From T1Sed10-7 sp040904745 (GTDB taxonomy: Bacteria > Actinomycetota > Nitriliruptoria > Nitriliruptorales > Nitriliruptoraceae), in the NCBI GenBank assembly GCA_040904745.1, contig JBBDSW010000092.1, forward strand, positions 1 to 36,822: a stretch of DNA of 36,822 bases, in the 5' to 3' direction. Below the pieces are notes generated by a model. It was not told the origin of the DNA. It saw only the letters and a list, made by a program, of their open reading frames with translations, and ran no database searches. Shown one piece after another: positions 7,785 to 16,059 of this stretch. How positions within the stretch are numbered: position 1 is the stretch's first letter; every line of letters begins with the position of its first letter. Position numbers and translations under genes: made by a program.

Positions 7785-10700
7785 ATGTCCGACGCAACCG
7801 TCTCCGCCCCGTCGAGCGCCTGGCCCGACGTCGCATCCCGTCCGGATCTCCCCGGACTCGAGCTCGAGGTGCTGGCGCTGTGGCGCGAACGGGACGTGTT
7901 CGCCCGCAGCATCGCCCAGCGGACCGGCGCCCCCGACTGGACGTTCTACGAGGGCCCGCCGACCGCCAACGGGATGCCCGGGACCCACCACGTCGAAGCA
8001 CGCGTCTTCAAGGACATCTTCCCCCGCTACCGCACGATGAAGGGTCTGTCGGTCCGCCGCAAGGGTGGCTGGGACTGCCACGGTCTCCCCGTCGAGCTCG
8101 AGGTCGAACGTGAGCTCGGTCTCAACTCCAAGGCCGACATCGAGGCCTACGGGATCGAGGCGTTCAACGCCCGCTGCCGCGAGTCGGTGCAACGCTACGT
8201 CGGCGCGTTCGAGGAGCTCACCGAGCGCATCGGCTTCTGGATCGACACCGACGACGCCTACCGCACCATGGACACCTCCTACGTCGAGAGCCTGTGGTGG
8301 GCGCTCAAGGAGCTGTGGGACCGCGACCTGATCTTCGAGGATTTCCGGGTCGCGCCGTACTGCGGCCGCTGCGGGACCGCGTTGTCCGACGCCGAGGTGT
8401 CCCAGGGCTACGAGCAGGTGGACGACCCGAGCGTCTACGTCCGGTTCCCCCTGGTGGAGGGCCCGCTTGCCGATGAGGGCGCGTCGCTGGTCGTGTGGAC
8501 GACGACCCCCTGGACGCTGCCCTCCAACACCGCGTGCGCGATCGGACCGGAGGTCGACTACGAGCTGGTGCGCACCTCCGCCTTCGGTGTGCACGACGAA
8601 CTGCTCGTGCTCGCCGCCGAGCGGCGCGAGGCCGTGCTGGGCGAGGACGCCGAAGTGGTGCGTACCGTCCCCGCCACCGAGCTGCTCGAGCTGCACTACC
8701 AGCGCCCGTTCGACTTCGTCGCCCTGCCCGACGGCTACGACACCCACCGACTCCTCGCCGCCGACTTCGTCACCACCGCCGACGGCTCCGGCATCGTCCA
8801 CCTCGCACCGGCCTTCGGTGCGGACGACATGACGGTCGGCCGTGCCGAGGGCCTGCCGGTGCTCAACCCCGTGGATGCGACCGGGCGCTTCACCGTCGGT
8901 CCCTGGCAGGGCGAGTTCGTCAAGGACGCCGACGAGGGCCTCACCGACGATCTCCGCGAACGCGGGCTGCTGCTGCGCTCGCTGACCTACACGCACACCT
9001 ACCCGTTCTGCTGGCGCTGCCACCGTCCGCTGATCTACTGGGCCAAGCCGTCGTGGTACATCCGCACGACCGCCGAGCGCGAGCAGTTGCTCGCCAACAA
9101 CGCGAGCATCGACTGGCATCCCGAGCACATCCGTGACGGGCGCTTCGGTCGCTGGCTCGAGAACAACGTCGACTGGGCGCTGTCACGGGACCGGTACTGG
9201 GGGACCCCGCTGCCGTTCTGGCGGTGTGACGACTGCGACCACATCGAGGTGGTGGCCAGCCGCGCGGAGCTCGGGGAGTTGGCCGGCCGCGACCTGAGCG
9301 AGCTGGACCCCCACCGCCCCTACGTCGACGACGTCACGGTGTCCTGCCCGAAGTGCGGCGGCACGGCGCATCGCACCCCGGAGGTGGCCGACGCCTGGTT
9401 CGACTCCGGTGGGATGCCGTTCGCCCAGTGGGGCTACCCCCACACCGGCCACGAGGAGTTCGCCCGCCACTACCCGGCGGACTACATCTGCGAGGCCATC
9501 GACCAGACCCGGGGCTGGTTCTACAGCCTGCTGGCCGAGTCGACCCTGCTGTTCGGCAACAGCTCGTACCGGACCTGTGCCGTCCTCGGGCACATCGTCG
9601 ACGAGGACGGCCGCAAGATGTCCAAGTCGGCCGGCAACGTCCTCGACCCGTGGGAGCTGATCGGCGGGCACGGCGCCGATGCCCTGCGCTGGTTGATGTT
9701 CGCCGAGGGCAACCCGTGGGTGAACCGGCGGGTCAGCCACAACCTGCTGGAGGACGTGACCCGGCAGTTCCTGTTGACGTTGTGGAACACCCACGTCTTC
9801 TTCACGACCTACGCGAGGATCGACGGGTTCGACCTCGAGACGCCGGCACCGGCGGTGGCGGACCGTCCGGCCATCGACCGCTGGGTGCTGGCCGAGCTCG
9901 CCGAACTGATCGAGACGGTGGATGTGGCCCTGGACCGCTACGACGTGTCCACCTCGACGCGGGCCCTGGAACGCTTCGTCGACGACCTGTCGAACTGGTA
10001 CGTGCGCCGCAACCGGCGCCGGTTCTGGAAGTCGGTCAGCGACGACCCGGCGGACAAGGCGGCCGCCTACCACACCCTGCACACGTGCCTGGTGACCCTC
10101 GCGCAGCTGCTGGCGCCGTTCATCCCGTTCCTGGCGGAGCGGCTGTGGCAGGACCTGGTCGTCGCGCCGGCCGCGACGGGCCACGATGCGCCGCACGACT
10201 CGGTCCACCTCAGCGACTTCCCCGTCGCCGAGGACGCCTGGCGCGACGATGCGCTCCGAGCGGCCATGGCCACCGCGCGGCGGGTCGTCGAGCTCGGTCG
10301 TCAGGCCCGCAACGACAGCGCCGTGAGGATCCGTCAACCCCTCGCGCGTGCCCTGGTCAGCGTCCCGGTCTCCGAACGGGCGGGACTCAAGGCGCTGACC
10401 TCCGAGGTCGCCGAGGAGCTCAACGTCCACAGCATCGAGCTCTCGGACGGCACCGGGGAACTGATCGAGCGCGACTGCAAGCCCAACTTCCGCGCGCTCG
10501 GTCCGGCCTTCCAGCAACGGGCTCCGAAGGTCGCCGAGGCGATCAGCGCGCTCGCGGGCGAGCAGGCCGCAGAGCTGGCGGCACGGCTCGAGGACGGCGA
10601 CGCGGAGCTCGAGGTGGATGGCGAGCCGGTCACCATCACCCCGGACATGGTCGAGGTGATCGAACGGCCGCGGACGGGCTGGGCGGTGGCACGCGATGCG

Positions 10701-11003
10701 ACCACCACCTTCGCGCTCGACACGGAGCTGAGCCGCGAGCTCGAGGTCGAAGGGGCCGCCCGGGAGCTGGTCCGGGCCATCAACGACCAGCGCAAGGAGG
10801 CGGGCCTGGCGCTCTCCGACCGGATCGAGCTCGTGCTCGCGGTCGAGCCGGCCGAACTCGACGAGGAGCTGGCCGCCGCGGGGCACTACGACCAGGTGGC
10901 CCGGGAGGTGCTGGCGACCTCGGTGCAGCGCGCACCGGTTGCGGACGGCACCCCCGTCGACCTCGGTGAGCTCGGTTCCGCGCTCGTGGCGATCCGTCGA
11001 TGA
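7785..11003 (+). CDS. ileS: Isoleucyl-tRNA synthetase, long type 2 form
   Basis: A class I synthetase of 1072 residues that charges tRNA-Ile. The catalytic signature near residues 58-69 reads GPPTANGMPGTHH, so the usual HXGH motif is replaced by GTHH. WDCHGLPVE follows, and KMSKS is at 611-615. The editing (CP1) domain and an anticodon-binding domain (NWYVRRNRRRFW) fit the eukaryote-like IleS2 class common in actinobacteria. From family knowledge, IleS2 enzymes resist mupirocin. The ATG at 7785 has GGGAG 7 nt upstream, and this is the site hidden by the T-box sequestrator. The in-frame open stretch back to 7533 lies inside the riboswitch and is not coding. The stop overlaps the next gene by ATGA. 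Confidence 0.97.
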   Translation: MSDATVSAPSSAWPDVASRPDLPGLELEVLALWRERDVFARSIAQRTGAPDWTFYEGPPTANGMPGTHHVEARVFKDIFPRYRTMKGLSVRRKGGWDCHGLPVELEVERELGLNSKADIEAYGIEAFNARCRESVQRYVGAFEELTERIGFWIDTDDAYRTMDTSYVESLWWALKELWDRDLIFEDFRVAPYCGRCGTALSDAEVSQGYEQVDDPSVYVRFPLVEGPLADEGASLVVWTTTPWTLPSNTACAIGPEVDYELVRTSAFGVHDELLVLAAERREAVLGEDAEVVRTVPATELLELHYQRPFDFVALPDGYDTHRLLAADFVTTADGSGIVHLAPAFGADDMTVGRAEGLPVLNPVDATGRFTVGPWQGEFVKDADEGLTDDLRERGLLLRSLTYTHTYPFCWRCHRPLIYWAKPSWYIRTTAEREQLLANNASIDWHPEHIRDGRFGRWLENNVDWALSRDRYWGTPLPFWRCDDCDHIEVVASRAELGELAGRDLSELDPHRPYVDDVTVSCPKCGGTAHRTPEVADAWFDSGGMPFAQWGYPHTGHEEFARHYPADYICEAIDQTRGWFYSLLAESTLLFGNSSYRTCAVLGHIVDEDGRKMSKSAGNVLDPWELIGGHGADALRWLMFAEGNPWVNRRVSHNLLEDVTRQFLLTLWNTHVFFTTYARIDGFDLETPAPAVADRPAIDRWVLAELAELIETVDVALDRYDVSTSTRALERFVDDLSNWYVRRNRRRFWKSVSDDPADKAAAYHTLHTCLVTLAQLLAPFIPFLAERLWQDLVVAPAATGHDAPHDSVHLSDFPVAEDAWRDDALRAAMATARRVVELGRQARNDSAVRIRQPLARALVSVPVSERAGLKALTSEVAEELNVHSIELSDGTGELIERDCKPNFRALGPAFQQRAPKVAEAISALAGEQAAELAARLEDGDAELEVDGEPVTITPDMVEVIERPRTGWAVARDATTTFALDTELSRELEVEGAARELVRAINDQRKEAGLALSDRIELVLAVEPAELDEELAAAGHYDQVAREVLATSVQRAPVADGTPVDLGELGSALVAIRR

Positions 11004-11593
11004 TGCGCCGGATCGTCGCCGCACTGTTCGGCGCCACCGTCGCGGCCGGGATCGTCGGCGTCGTGCGACAGCGCCGCGAGGCGCAGGCCATCCGACGCGG
11101 CGAGATCCCGCGTGCCAGCGCCGCCGCGGACATCCCCCTCGCGGGACCGATCGCGCCGTGGGCGGAACGCCTGTCTGCGTGGGTGCCGGAGCCGCCGGCG
11201 ACCCGGCTCGGCCGGACGCTGGCGGCCGTCTGGTCCGGGCCGATGACCGCAGCCGGCTTCCTCCTGGCACTCGCCGGAGGGCGTCTCCCACGGTGGGACG
11301 CAGAGCTCGGGTGCTTCGTCGCCCGGGGGGTCGGCGGCCTCTCGAGCATCGCACTGCGGGCGGTCGGGGCCGACGCCAACACGATCGGCCAGGTGGTGCT
11401 CAGCCGGGTCGAGGACCCGCATCCGGTCCTGCTCGCCCACGAAGCCGTCCACGCGAGACAGACCCAGCGACTCGGCCCGGTGCTGCTCCCGCTCTACCTG
11501 TGGCTGGGGGCGCGGTACGGCTACCGCAACCACCCGTTGGAGCGTGCCGCCCGGCTCGGAGCCCGACGCTTCCGTGACGCCACGCTGCGCTGA
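11000..11593 (+). CDS. Putative membrane-anchored HExxH protein of unknown function
   Basis: A protein of 197 residues starting with an ATGA overlap on the ileS stop, so it is probably translated with ileS. It has an N-terminal hydrophobic segment (about 5-22), a second short one (about 80-94), and then AHEAVHARQ with the metallopeptidase-like motif HEAVH at 147-151. Hydrophobic PVLLPLYLWLGARYG is followed by YRNHPLERAAR, where Glu181 could be a third metal ligand. This HExxH plus later NxxxE layout recalls small uncharacterised actinobacterial proteins that I cannot name with certainty. Peptidase activity is not proven: it could be a membrane-associated zinc protease or only a metal-binding relic. 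It converges on divIVA. Confidence 0.75.
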   Translation: MMRRIVAALFGATVAAGIVGVVRQRREAQAIRRGEIPRASAAADIPLAGPIAPWAERLSAWVPEPPATRLGRTLAAVWSGPMTAAGFLLALAGGRLPRWDAELGCFVARGVGGLSSIALRAVGADANTIGQVVLSRVEDPHPVLLAHEAVHARQTQRLGPVLLPLYLWLGARYGYRNHPLERAARLGARRFRDATLR

Positions 11594-11618
11594 CACGGAT
11601 CCCTGCGCTGGGCGTGTC
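11592..11618. terminator. Hairpin between the HExxH gene and divIVA
   Basis: GACACG (11592-11597) pairs with CGTGTC (11613-11618), and CCC (11601-11603) pairs with GGG (11610-11612) after a 3-nt bulge. The hairpin fills the 29-bp gap between two convergent stops (11593 and 11623), so it probably ends transcripts from both sides, including the long dcw message. There is no T-tract. Confidence 0.5.
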
Positions 11619-11622
11619 GGAG

Positions 11623-12345
11623 TCAGCCCCAGATCGGGCTCGGCGTGTCGTCGTCGCCGTCCCCGTCCTCGGGCGCGGCGGGCTCCTCCCCTGGGTCGGG
11701 AGCCTCCCCGCTCGGCAGGTCGTCCCTGCTGGGGTCGTCGTGCGTGCCCGGGCCGTCGTGGACGTCCGGATCCCGCTCCTCCGCGACGTCCTGCTCCCAG
11801 GCCGCACCGGTGTCCTCCACCCCGTGGCCGTCGTCCGGTGCTGGCTCCTCGGACGCCAGCTCGGGCGGGCCCGGCAGCTCGTCGAGGAGGCGGAGCTGCG
11901 CATCGAGGTGGGCTCGCAGCCGTTCCCGATGCCCCTCGTCGACCGCCCGCAACGCGACGAGCTCGTCACGACGTTCGGCCGCCTCCGCTTCGGCAGCAGC
12001 GCGGATCGCCTGCGCATCCGACTCCGCAGCGGCGAGCCGCTCCTCGATCTCCCGTTCCGCCGCAGCCAACGCCTCTAAGGCTTGCTCCCGGGCCTCATCG
12101 AGCGCCCGGTCGGCGGCCTCCTGCGCAGCGACCAGCCCGCGCTTCAGGGCCGATTCCGACTCGAGGGCGTCTCCGAGCCGACGCTCGGCGTCACGCAGCC
12201 GGGCGCGCAGGTCGTCGAGGTCCTGTTCCTCCCGCTCGACCTGGTCGGCCAGTGCGTCGAGCATCTCATCAACCTCGGCACGGTCGTAGCCGCGCGTACG
12301 GGTCCGGAACTCGTAGGCGACGATGTCCTCCGGGCTGTAGGCCAT
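11623..12345 (-). CDS. divIVA: DivIVA domain protein (Wag31-like polar growth/septum factor)
   Basis: A protein of 240 residues. The N-terminal DivIVA membrane-binding domain contains FRTRTRGYDRAEVDEMLDAL (about 13-32). A long alanine/glutamate-rich coiled coil runs to about residue 160. The last 75-80 residues are a strongly acidic, proline-containing low-complexity tail ending in PSPIWG. In actinobacteria DivIVA marks poles and septa and recruits cell wall synthesis. The ATG at 12345 has GGGAG 7 nt upstream. It is the last gene of the dcw cluster, 33 nt after yggT. The tail is likely lineage-specific and its role is unknown. Confidence 0.93.
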   Translation of the reverse strand: MAYSPEDIVAYEFRTRTRGYDRAEVDEMLDALADQVEREEQDLDDLRARLRDAERRLGDALESESALKRGLVAAQEAADRALDEAREQALEALAAAEREIEERLAAAESDAQAIRAAAEAEAAERRDELVALRAVDEGHRERLRAHLDAQLRLLDELPGPPELASEEPAPDDGHGVEDTGAAWEQDVAEERDPDVHDGPGTHDDPSRDDLPSGEAPDPGEEPAAPEDGDGDDDTPSPIWG

Positions 12346-12378
12346 CGATGGACTCCCTCAGGTGCGACTCGGTCGGGA

Positions 12379-12681
12379 TCAGAACGGCAGCGAAGCGGCC
12401 AGGGGAAGCAGCAGCAGCGAGATCCCGAAGAACAGCACCAGGATCGACAGGTCCAACGCGATGCCACCGATCCGCAGCGGTGGGATGACCCGGCGCAGCG
12501 GCATGAGCACCGGCTCGACGAGCCGGCGGACACCCAGCTGGAACGGCACCAGCGGCTCCGGTGTCCGCGGGATCCACGAGAAGATCACGTAGGCGAACAG
12601 CACGAACGTGTACAGCTGCAGCAACAGCACGAGGATGGACGAGAGGGGGCGAGGGGACGCCGCGGCTTGCGCCAGGATCAC
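12379..12681 (-). CDS. yggT: YggT family membrane protein
   Basis: A protein of 100 residues with two hydrophobic stretches (about 14-36 and 74-95) flanking the conserved segment WIPRTPEPLVPFQLGVRRLVEPVLMPLRRVIPP, typical of YggT. The family commonly sits between sepF and divIVA and is thought to act in division or envelope organisation, but the biochemical role is not established. The GTG start makes a GTGA overlap with the sepF stop, so translation is probably coupled. Confidence 0.92.
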   Translation of the reverse strand: MILAQAAASPRPLSSILVLLLQLYTFVLFAYVIFSWIPRTPEPLVPFQLGVRRLVEPVLMPLRRVIPPLRIGGIALDLSILVLFFGISLLLLPLAASLPF

Positions 12682-13271
12682 GCGTCGCTCCCGGTCGGCA
12701 ACCGGTAGCCGAGATCGGTCAGGCGGCGACGCTCCTCATGCAGGAGCTCGACCCCGTCCGGCACGAGGAGGAAGGCCCGCGAGCCGACCTTGTGCAGCTT
12801 GCCCCGGAGCGCGTAGGTCAGGCCGGCGACGAAGTCCACGGCCCGGCGTGCCGTGGCGCTGGAGGCACCGGAGACGTCGAAGAGGACCGCCTGGCCGGTG
12901 CGGTAGCGGGCGCCGACAGCCTCGACGTCGTCGAACCGCGCCACCTCGACGACCGCGACCCGTGACGCCGCCCCCGGGCCTGGTCCGACGGGATCTGGGG
13001 CACGCAGCGGACGCACGTTGTCGTCACCGCCGGCGACCGGAGCGTGCGCGCCGTTGCGCTGGGCCCGACCCGGCTGCTCCGTGCCACCTCGAGCGGCGGC
13101 GGTGGCCAGCTCACGGGCCACGCTCGGCTCCCGGCCAGCGCCCCGCATCAGCGCATGCGCGGCGTAGGGGTCGTCCTCGGGGACGAAGCGCGCAGGGACC
13201 TCGTCGTACATCTCCTCGGGCTCCTCGCGGAGTCCCAGGTAGATCAAGGTGCGGTTCCACATCGCGCTCAC
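12678..13271 (-). CDS. sepF: Cell division protein SepF
   Basis: A protein of 197 residues. It opens with VSAMWNRTLIYLGL, an amphipathic membrane-binding helix like that of actinobacterial SepF (pattern MxxAM...YLGL). A variable linker rich in Gly, Ala and Arg follows. The C-terminal SepF core starts near residue 110 (VAVVEVARFDDVEAVGARYRTGQAVLFDVSGA...ARRAVDFVAGLTYALRGKLHKVGSRAFLLVP). SepF anchors FtsZ to the membrane and in actinobacteria stands in for the missing FtsA. I chose the GTG at 13271, which makes a GTGA overlap with the yggS stop, over the internal ATG at 13262. Confidence 0.94.
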   Translation of the reverse strand: MSAMWNRTLIYLGLREEPEEMYDEVPARFVPEDDPYAAHALMRGAGREPSVARELATAAARGGTEQPGRAQRNGAHAPVAGGDDNVRPLRAPDPVGPGPGAASRVAVVEVARFDDVEAVGARYRTGQAVLFDVSGASSATARRAVDFVAGLTYALRGKLHKVGSRAFLLVPDGVELLHEERRRLTDLGYRLPTGSDA

Positions 13272-13993
13272 ACTGCGTCCTTTCGCCACGGCCCATCGCC
13301 TCGGGGCCCGAACAGGGCCGTTCCGACCCGGACCATCGTCGCACCCTCGGCCACCGCCGTCTCCAGGTCGTCCGACATCCCCATCGAGAGGTGCACCACC
13401 TCCGGGAACCGCTCGCGCAACGCATCCCGCTGCTCACGCAGCGCCATGAAGTGCGGGCGTGCAGCGGACGCAGGGTCGGCCCCTGGTGGTGGCATCGGCG
13501 GGATCGTCATCAGCCCCTCGACGGCGAGGTGTGATCGTGCGCGAGCGTAGGCCACCAGCTCCGCGGTCTCGGTGAGGTGACACCCGCCCTTGGCAGGATC
13601 ATCACCGACGTTGACCTGGATCAGGGTCCGTTGGAGCGCACCGGCTGCCTCGGCTCGTCGTGACAGCTCATCGACGAGCGAGCGTCGATCGACGCTGTGG
13701 ATCAGGACGTGGGCACCGACCACGTCCCGCGCCTTGCGCCGCTGCAGCCGACCGACGAGGTGCCAGCGCGCCCCCTCCACCTCCGCCTGTTTGGCCAGCA
13801 GCTCCTGCACGCGGTTCTCCCCGAGGTCGACCAGGCCGAGTTCGACCGCCGCCTGGGCGACCGCCGGCGGATGGGTCTTGGTGACCCCGAGCAGCAGGAC
13901 GTCGGCGGGGTTGCGCCCCGCCGCCGTGGCCGCGGCGACGATCCGTCCCCGCACCGTCTCCAGTCGGTCCGCCAGTTCCTCCTGCCCGATCAC
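13268..13993 (-). CDS. yggS: YggS/PLPBP family pyridoxal phosphate homeostasis protein
   Basis: A single-domain alanine-racemase-fold protein of 241 residues. Lys39 in LLGVTKTHP is the expected pyridoxal phosphate anchor. DLGENRVQELLAK, WHLVGRLQRRK, GLMTIPPMPP, LSMGMSDDLETAVAEGATMVRVGTALFG are the family blocks. It binds the cofactor without known catalysis and buffers vitamin B6 and amino acid pools. Its position between ftsZ and sepF is typical of Gram-positive bacteria. The GTG start overlaps the pgeF stop (GTGA), and the stop overlaps sepF in the same way. Confidence 0.94.
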   Translation of the reverse strand: MIGQEELADRLETVRGRIVAAATAAGRNPADVLLLGVTKTHPPAVAQAAVELGLVDLGENRVQELLAKQAEVEGARWHLVGRLQRRKARDVVGAHVLIHSVDRRSLVDELSRRAEAAGALQRTLIQVNVGDDPAKGGCHLTETAELVAYARARSHLAVEGLMTIPPMPPPGADPASAARPHFMALREQRDALRERFPEVVHLSMGMSDDLETAVAEGATMVRVGTALFGPRGDGPWRKDAV

Positions 13994-14778
13994 GGGCTCA
14001 CCCCCGCGTCCGCCCGACGCACGATGAGGCCGATCTGGCGTCCGCTGTCGGGATCGCGACGGTGGCTGAACCAGGCCTCGTCGCAACAGGTGCACTCCGC
14101 GGTCGGCGCGGTCACCTGGACACCGGCCGCGCCGAGCTGGGCACGGACGGCGGTCGGAAGATCGAGCGAAGGGGTCGACCACCGGGTCCGGCCCGCGATC
14201 CGCGCGGCATCGGCGATCCCGGCCGGACCGTCGGCGGCCAGGGAGGCGACGACCTCGTCGCGCAGAGCCGCGGGGACCTCGTAGCAACAGGGCCCGATCG
14301 CCGGTCCGACCGCCGCACGGATCGGCGCCGTCGAGCCGAGCAAGCGGCGGAGGGCAGCCACCGCGGCCGCGATCACACCGGCCGTCACCCCGAGGCGGCC
14401 AGCGTGGGCGACACCGACCGCGCCCGGCCCGGCGAAGAGCACCGGAACGCAGTCCGCGGCCTGCACCACCAGTGGTCGCTCCACGCACGTGGTCACGGCC
14501 GCATCGACCCCGCGGAGCTCCGCACCGGCTGGCGTGCGGTCATCGACCACGGCGACGGCGCCGCCGTGGACCTGCTGCAGCAGATGCCAGGTGCGCGGGT
14601 CCGTCTCGGTCGCCGACCCCACCGCGCGCCTGGCGGCCGCGAGTTCGGAGGGGCGGTGAGGGCGCCGGTGCGCGAGGTTGCCGCCACCTCCGATCGGGAC
14701 GGGTGCCGCGTCGACGTCGCGTCCGCTGAACCAGGCGCCCACGCCGTCACCGAGCTCGGCCGGGCGAAGGGGCACCAC
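13990..14778 (-). CDS. pgeF: Polyphenol oxidase (laccase-domain) / peptidoglycan editing factor PgeF
   Basis: A protein of 262 residues of the YfiH/DUF152 family. The metal-site residues appear in LQQVHGG (His71), QAADCVP (Cys110) and VAHAG (His125). VGPAIGPCCYEV and CTCCDEAWFSHRRD are further family marks. The usual HAGWRG reads HAGRLG here. Family members act as purine nucleoside hydrolase or phosphorylase, and E. coli PgeF prevents misuse of L-Ser in muropeptide synthesis, so a place next to ftsZ fits. Two consecutive GTG codons (14778 and 14775) are possible starts, 11 nt after ftsZ. The stop overlaps yggS. Confidence 0.92.
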   Translation of the reverse strand: MVPLRPAELGDGVGAWFSGRDVDAAPVPIGGGGNLAHRRPHRPSELAAARRAVGSATETDPRTWHLLQQVHGGAVAVVDDRTPAGAELRGVDAAVTTCVERPLVVQAADCVPVLFAGPGAVGVAHAGRLGVTAGVIAAAVAALRRLLGSTAPIRAAVGPAIGPCCYEVPAALRDEVVASLAADGPAGIADAARIAGRTRWSTPSLDLPTAVRAQLGAAGVQVTAPTAECTCCDEAWFSHRRDPDSGRQIGLIVRRADAGVSP

Positions 14779-14789
14779 CGGTGCCCTGC

Positions 14790-15929
14790 TCAGCGCAGGA
14801 ACGACGGCACGTCGAGGTCGTCCTCGTCCTCGTCCCCGATCACCTGGACGAGACGGGGTTCCTCCTCGGCGGCCGGCTCCGGGGTGAACACCTCGTCGGG
14901 TTCGTCCTCCGGCTCGTCGGCCGTGGCGGTCACCTCGTCCGTGCTGCGGAGGAACGCACCCGACTGCTCGACCGCGCCGTCGTACTTGTCGAAGCCGGCG
15001 GCGATGACGGTCACCTTGACCTCGTCACCGAGCGAGTCGTCGATGACGGCACCGAAGATGATGTTGGCTTCGGGGTGCGCCGCCTGGGTGATCACATCGG
15101 CGGCCTCGTTCACCTCGAAGAGGCCCAGGTCGCTGCCGCCGGCCAGCATCAGCAGCACACCGCGCGCCCCGTCGATGGAGGCTTCGAGCAGCGGCGAGGA
15201 GATCGCCAGCTGCGCGGCCTCCAGGGACCGGGACTCGCCCCGAGCCTTCCCGATACCCATCAGCGCGCTTCCTGCGTCGTTCATGACCGCGCGCACGTCG
15301 GCGAAGTCGAGGTTGATCAACCCCGGTGTGGTGATGAGGTCGGTGATCCCCTGCACGCCCTGCAACAGGACGTCGTCGGCGAGCTTGAACGCCGCGACGA
15401 CCGAGGTGTCGCCGTCGGCGATCTGCAACAGGCGGTCGTTCGGGATGACGATGAGCGTGTCGACCTCGTCCTTGAGCTCGGTGATGCCGTCCTCGGCCTG
15501 GGTGGAGCGTCGGCGCCCCTCGAAGGCGAACGGGCGCGTGACCACCCCGATGGTCAGGGCACCGAGTTCCTTGGCGACCTGGGCGATGACGGGTGCGGCA
15601 CCCGTGCCGGTCCCGCCGCCCTCGCCCGCGGTGACGAACACCATGTCGGCGCCCTTGAGCACCTCCAGGATCTCCTCGCGGTGGTCATCGGCGGCCTGCC
15701 GGCCGACGACAGGGTCAGCACCGGCACCGAGCCCACGGGTCAGATCCCGGCCGATGTCGAGCTTGACGTCCGCGTCGGACATCAACAGCGCCTGGGCGTC
15801 GGTGTTGATCGCCACGAACTCCACCCCGTGGAGCCCGGCGTCGATCATCCGGTTGACGGCGTTGACGCCACCCCCGCCGATCCCGACGACCTTGATGACG
15901 GCCAGATAGTTGGACGGTGCTGCCGCCAC
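14790..15929 (-). CDS. ftsZ: Cell division protein FtsZ
   Basis: A tubulin-like GTPase of 379 residues that forms the division ring. VVGIGGGGVNAVNRMI (14-29) and the GTP signature GGGTGTG at 104-110 are intact, with NLDFADVRAVM and the T7 loop region present. The body ends near 310, then an acidic linker leads to the C-terminal peptide DDLDVPSFLR (370-379), the contact point for SepF. The GTG start is preceded by AGGAGG with 5-nt spacing, the strongest ribosome site in the cluster. The 230-bp gap before it, with a hairpin and a TTGACA-bearing inverted repeat, indicates separate transcription, as is usual for ftsZ. Confidence 0.98.
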   Translation of the reverse strand: MAAAPSNYLAVIKVVGIGGGGVNAVNRMIDAGLHGVEFVAINTDAQALLMSDADVKLDIGRDLTRGLGAGADPVVGRQAADDHREEILEVLKGADMVFVTAGEGGGTGTGAAPVIAQVAKELGALTIGVVTRPFAFEGRRRSTQAEDGITELKDEVDTLIVIPNDRLLQIADGDTSVVAAFKLADDVLLQGVQGITDLITTPGLINLDFADVRAVMNDAGSALMGIGKARGESRSLEAAQLAISSPLLEASIDGARGVLLMLAGGSDLGLFEVNEAADVITQAAHPEANIIFGAVIDDSLGDEVKVTVIAAGFDKYDGAVEQSGAFLRSTDEVTATADEPEDEPDEVFTPEPAAEEEPRLVQVIGDEDEDDLDVPSFLR

Positions 15930-16059
15930 GGAGACCTCCTCGTCGTTCGGCGCCGACCCGCGCGGTGGCCGGTCGCGGTCCTCCTGGACCGTCTCGACCG
16001 GGCGCGCACGGGGTATCCGGGTGCCCGTGGACGAGTGCGCCGAGCCCTCGACCTCAGGT

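Noticed and set aside
6966..9128. 720-residue minus-strand open frame over ileS, the T-box and traR
   Set aside because: It reads through the riboswitch and antisense to ileS, with no family similarity.
14062..15909. 615-residue plus-strand open frame antisense to pgeF and ftsZ
   Set aside because: Ser/Arg/Pro-rich shadow of two core genes with no recognisable domain.
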